Notes under the pieces: generated by a model
What the model was told of the DNA's origin: nothing
Database searches by the model: none
What the model saw: the letters and a program-made list of their open reading frames with translations, nothing else
Assembly (NCBI GenBank): GCA_003564735.1
Contig: PXEK01000241.1
Coordinates: 1 to 16,518 of the forward strand
Direction: 5' to 3'
DNA: 16,518 bases
Origin: Cryomorphaceae bacterium
GTDB lineage: Bacteria; Bacteroidota; Bacteroidia; Flavobacteriales_G; Salibacteraceae
Shown here: positions 14,844-16,518 of the stretch, one piece after another
Numbering within the stretch: the stretch's first letter is position 1
Layout of the letters: each line of letters begins with the position of its first letter
Translations under genes and position numbers: made by a program

Positions 14844-14874
14844 TTACGAAATTTACGTAAGGAAACTTTCGTAA
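14844..14874. repeat. Nested inverted repeats TTACGAAA/TTTCGTAA
   Basis: TTACGAAA (14844-14851) and TTTCGTAA (14867-14874) are perfect complements, and between them lies the 8-base palindrome TTACGTAA (14853-14860). It could be a binding site or a structured 3' region. The stretch 14762-14984 contains no gene that I can support. Confidence 0.4.
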
Positions 14875-14879
14875 TGGAG

Positions 14880-14900
14880 AAAAACCCTGAGAAGGTTTTT
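14880..14900 (-). terminator. Candidate bidirectional terminator after the mgtC-like remnant
   Basis: AAAAACC (14880-14886) pairs with GGTTTTT (14894-14900) around a 7-base loop. The A/T arms give a T-tail on either strand. It lies about 85 bases beyond the stop codon of the minus-strand mgtC-like fragment. Only two G-C pairs hold the stem, so it is weak. Confidence 0.35.
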
Positions 14901-14984
14901 GCCCGGTTCACGACTCTTTAGTAAAGTGTTGGATTCAAGATTTTGAGGGAGATGATTATTTATTGTAATGAAACTGCAAAAGGC

Positions 14985-15398
14985 TCACAAATAACTCTCC
15001 ACTTCCCAAGAAACTTCAGATACCCCCAACTCCATAGTGAGGTTGCTCACCAAGTTTTCAATCAATGGCTCTTGTTTTCCGTTAGCTAAAACAAAAGCAT
15101 CGATAATGCTTAAATTGCGGCTGTCATCGTCACTGCTTCGAACCGATCGGAGTTGAAGGGTATTATGTTTTCTTACCTCATTTAGAATTTGCACCCTTAA
15201 ATGATTCTCGACCCGCTCCTTACATACCACGGTTACGCGAAACAGCGGCGTATTGTTATTATCGTTATTCGAGAAGTTGAAACGGTTGTGGAATAATTCG
15301 GCGGGTCGCAACGCTACGTGAATCAAAGAAACCGCAACGGCAATAATAGCGGCCTCAACAATTAATCCGGCACCGGAGCGAAACCCGCAACCAATCGG
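14985..15398 (-). pseudogene. MgtC/SapB family gene, 5'-truncated remnant
   Basis: The frame encodes the last membrane helix (GAGLIVEAAIIAVAVSLIHVALRP) and the soluble C-terminal domain of an MgtC/SapB-type protein. The domain runs FRVTVVCKERVENHLRVQIL, LRSVRSSDDDS, and ends ELGVSEVSWEV, the usual close of that domain. The membrane helices that should precede it, roughly 100 residues, are absent. Upstream the frame runs only a few more codons to a stop at 15423, inside the end of the toxin gene. A TTG at 15326 could in principle start a 113-residue product, but it would begin inside the helix. The 5' break lies between about 15378 and 15400, in a GC-rich patch. No N-terminal half is found on the far side of the toxin-antitoxin pair, so simple insertion into mgtC is not shown. 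Confidence 0.65.
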
Positions 15399-15402
15399 CA
15401 GG

Positions 15403-15711
15403 CTATTTTGGCAATATGCTTTTTAATTTTTTCGGGTTTTGCCTACTGTCCCAAATTGTAAGAATTAATAAGCGTTGTTTTTGATCAACCTCATAAATGA
15501 TTAGGTAATCAACCACAATTTTGATGCGTACATGTTCGACATCAGTGGATCTCCCAATTTCCGGATATTCTGATATTAACCTAACGGCTTCTTTGAAAAG
15601 TCTGTTTAATTTCTTACTGTAAGAGTTAGATTTATTTTTCTTAATCCAATATCTAAAAATTTCTTTTCTGTCAGATTGTGCTCTTTTCGACCAAATTATT
15701 TCTTTAACCAT
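15403..15711 (-). CDS. RelE/ParE superfamily toxin
   Basis: The protein has 102 residues. The pattern is that of ParE/RelE-fold toxins: a KEIIWSKRAQSDRKEIFRYW start, a central LFKEAVRLISEYPEIGRSTD segment, then the beta-sheet core VRIKIVVDYLIIYEVDQKQRLLILTIWDSRQNP. RelE members cleave mRNA on the ribosome and ParE members poison gyrase, and which applies cannot be told here. The W-D-S-R-Q-N-P ending is typical of Bacteroidetes members. The start overlaps the antitoxin stop by 16 bases, so the pair is co-translated. The stop codon lies close to the break of the mgtC-like remnant. Confidence 0.82.
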   Translation of the reverse strand: MVKEIIWSKRAQSDRKEIFRYWIKKNKSNSYSKKLNRLFKEAVRLISEYPEIGRSTDVEHVRIKIVVDYLIIYEVDQKQRLLILTIWDSRQNPKKLKSILPK

Positions 15712-15932
15712 TCGTCAATCTCTTGATTCGCCTGTTCATTTGTGAGATAATCGCCTGTTTCAATTTGATTTCGAGCCTCTGCAACTACAGATTTTTGCTC
15801 TAAATTGAGTTTGTATTTGTCTTGAACTTCATTTTCAAGATGAAGGAAACGATAAAACTCCTCAAGTAAATTTTTATTTTTGGATAAGTTGATTTCGGTA
15901 ATCAGCTTCTTTTTTATCTCAATCGTCTTCAT
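15696..15932 (-). CDS. Antitoxin of the RelE/ParE-type pair
   Basis: The protein has 78 residues, highly charged and helical. The C-terminal segment LTNEQANQEIDEWLKK is typical of antitoxins encoded before RelE/ParE toxins in Bacteroidetes and is presumably the toxin-wrapping part. The N-terminal DNA-binding part is not a clear ribbon-helix-helix. Gene order (antitoxin first, 16-base overlap) fits a type II module. A 10-base palindrome overlaps the start codon and may be its autoregulatory site. Confidence 0.8.
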   Translation of the reverse strand: MKTIEIKKKLITEINLSKNKNLLEEFYRFLHLENEVQDKYKLNLEQKSVVAEARNQIETGDYLTNEQANQEIDEWLKK

Positions 15933-15940
15933 AGTACTAT
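15931..15940. promoter_or_regulatory. Palindrome at the antitoxin start, possible operator
   Basis: ATAGTACTAT is a perfect 10-base palindrome sharing two bases with the antitoxin start codon. Type II antitoxins usually repress their own operon at such sites. No -7 box match better than CCAAGGTA (15949-15956, complement TACCTTGG) was found upstream. Confidence 0.35.
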
Positions 15941-16476
15941 TGTTTATTCCAAGGTAACGTATAGTTGTTTGATTTGGTAAGGTTATTTGAATTTTCTCAC
16001 AAGTATGCGTTAATCAGTGCGTTTTTCCTTTGTCTCGCTCACATCACAAAAAGCCTACTTGAGTTATTAAATTTGTTTCGTTGTGATTGTGTGAGTTTTA
16101 TTTTCTGTGCAAGTATAATGATAAACGGTTAAACAGGCTCCGGGTTACGCTGCCCGAGAGATGAAACTGCGGCTATCCATTTATTCTACAAGGTTCTGAT
16201 AGTCTTCGGGTAATCATAGAATTATTCATTCCTCGGGTTGGTTCGGTTCTCAACACTGATTTTGAATGCGGTTACCTGTTTTTTAGGCTGTTCCTTTTTA
16301 ATGGTTTATATTTCGAGTTTTGATACTTTTGGTTGAATACTCTTATTGTTATTTGATTTTTGACGTTTGGGTTTTCAGGGTTATTGTAGTTTTAAGCCCC
16401 AATTTAACCTATCCCTAACATAACCTTCCAATCAACTTTTTTCAAAAGTATTACTATTGCATTACAAATCGTAAGT
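15933..16476. other. Long non-coding stretch before the Tat-protein gene
   Basis: About 540 bases without a gene I can support. Frames on both strands are broken, and no tRNA, known riboswitch or insertion sequence was recognised. It contains the repeats at 15991-16116. Near the far end is a small palindrome ACTTTT-TTC-AAAAGT (16435-16449), 27 bases before the Tat gene start. GC content rises around 16130-16260, possibly marking a decayed gene. Confidence 0.45.
15991..16116. repeat. Direct repeats enclosing an inverted repeat
   Basis: ATTTTCTCACAAGTAT (15991-16006) and ATTTTCTGTGCAAGTAT (16100-16116) are near-identical direct repeats. Between them CTCACATCACAA (16038-16049) is complementary to TTGTGA and TGTGAG within 16081-16095, with a 3-base bulge and a loop of about 31 bases. 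This could be a structured RNA, a regulatory region or a tiny mobile-element scar. No coding capacity is seen. Confidence 0.4.
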
Positions 16477-16518
16477 ATGAAAAGAAGAGACTTTTTAAAT
16501 CGCGGTGCCGTGGCGGGA
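16477..16518 (+). CDS. Start of a Tat-exported protein (partial)
   Basis: Fourteen codons are visible before the window ends: MKRRDFLNRGAVAG. The RRDFLN core is a twin-arginine signal motif, so the folded product is exported by the Tat system. Families with such a start in Bacteroidetes include Gfo/Idh/MocA oxidoreductases, sulfatase-like and metallophosphatase proteins. Nothing here decides between them. Confidence 0.7.
   Translation, partial: MKRRDFLNRGAVAG

Noticed and set aside
15366..15402. GC-rich patch at the mgtC break considered as an integron attC site
   Set aside because: No paired GTTRRRY / RYYYAAC core sites were found and no integrase is in the window.
13545..15932. ATPase plus toxin-antitoxin region considered as a defence island
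   Set aside because: No recognised nuclease, methyltransferase, reverse transcriptase or phage-defence gene accompanies them; DUF4143 ATPases and such toxin pairs are common singly.

Overview
The window looks like a chromosomal segment from a marine or freshwater member of the Bacteroidetes, most likely of flavobacterial type. Four things point there. A secreted protein carries a type IX secretion (Por) C-terminal sorting domain. The small CcmD-like protein and the CcmB/CcmC pair have the form usual in Bacteroidetes. Most genes lack a Shine-Dalgarno sequence. The -7 box TAnnTTTG of the Bacteroidetes primary sigma factor sits upstream of many genes. Species cannot be named from the sequence.

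Layout: (1) 1-1550: the 3' end of a class I fructose-1,6-bisphosphatase gene and a type IX-secreted, Ig/PKD-like surface protein. (2) 1780-5230: mfd, preceded by a strong terminator whose loop carries a -7 box, then a terminator region between convergent mfd and dnaK. (3) 5249-8225, minus strand: dnaK and a comF-like phosphoribosyltransferase gene, separated by about 360 bp with no recognisable gene. (4) 8448-8577: tRNA-Leu(UAG) with its own terminator. (5) 8664-9962: a small SpoIIAA/STAS-like protein convergent with a soluble orphan histidine kinase. (6) 10056-13517, plus strand: ccmB, then ccmC, a ccmD-like gene, rsgA, dtd and a MazG-type pyrophosphohydrolase. From ccmC onward spacing is tight or overlapping, so haem export for cytochrome c maturation is joined to translation and nucleotide housekeeping in one probable operon. 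(7) 13545-15932, minus strand, the accessory-looking part: an AAA/DUF4143 ATPase behind an array of repeated sites, the 3' half of an MgtC/SapB family gene lacking its N-terminus, and a RelE/ParE-type toxin with its antitoxin. (8) 15933-16476: non-coding, with small repeats, then the first 14 codons of a Tat-exported protein.

Most genes are ordinary housekeeping genes. The least expected signals are non-coding. A 16-nt motif (TTTTTTGGTCAGARCC) occurs three times, each time at the 3' end of a gene and in the same orientation relative to it. A cluster of ATAACTTTTT sites plus a perfect 13-bp hairpin lies upstream of the ATPase gene. A promoter-like box sits inside the terminator before mfd. A toxin-antitoxin pair abuts a decapitated mgtC-like gene. 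No complete new defence, mobile or metabolic system is evident, and no CRISPR array, insertion sequence or prophage gene was seen.
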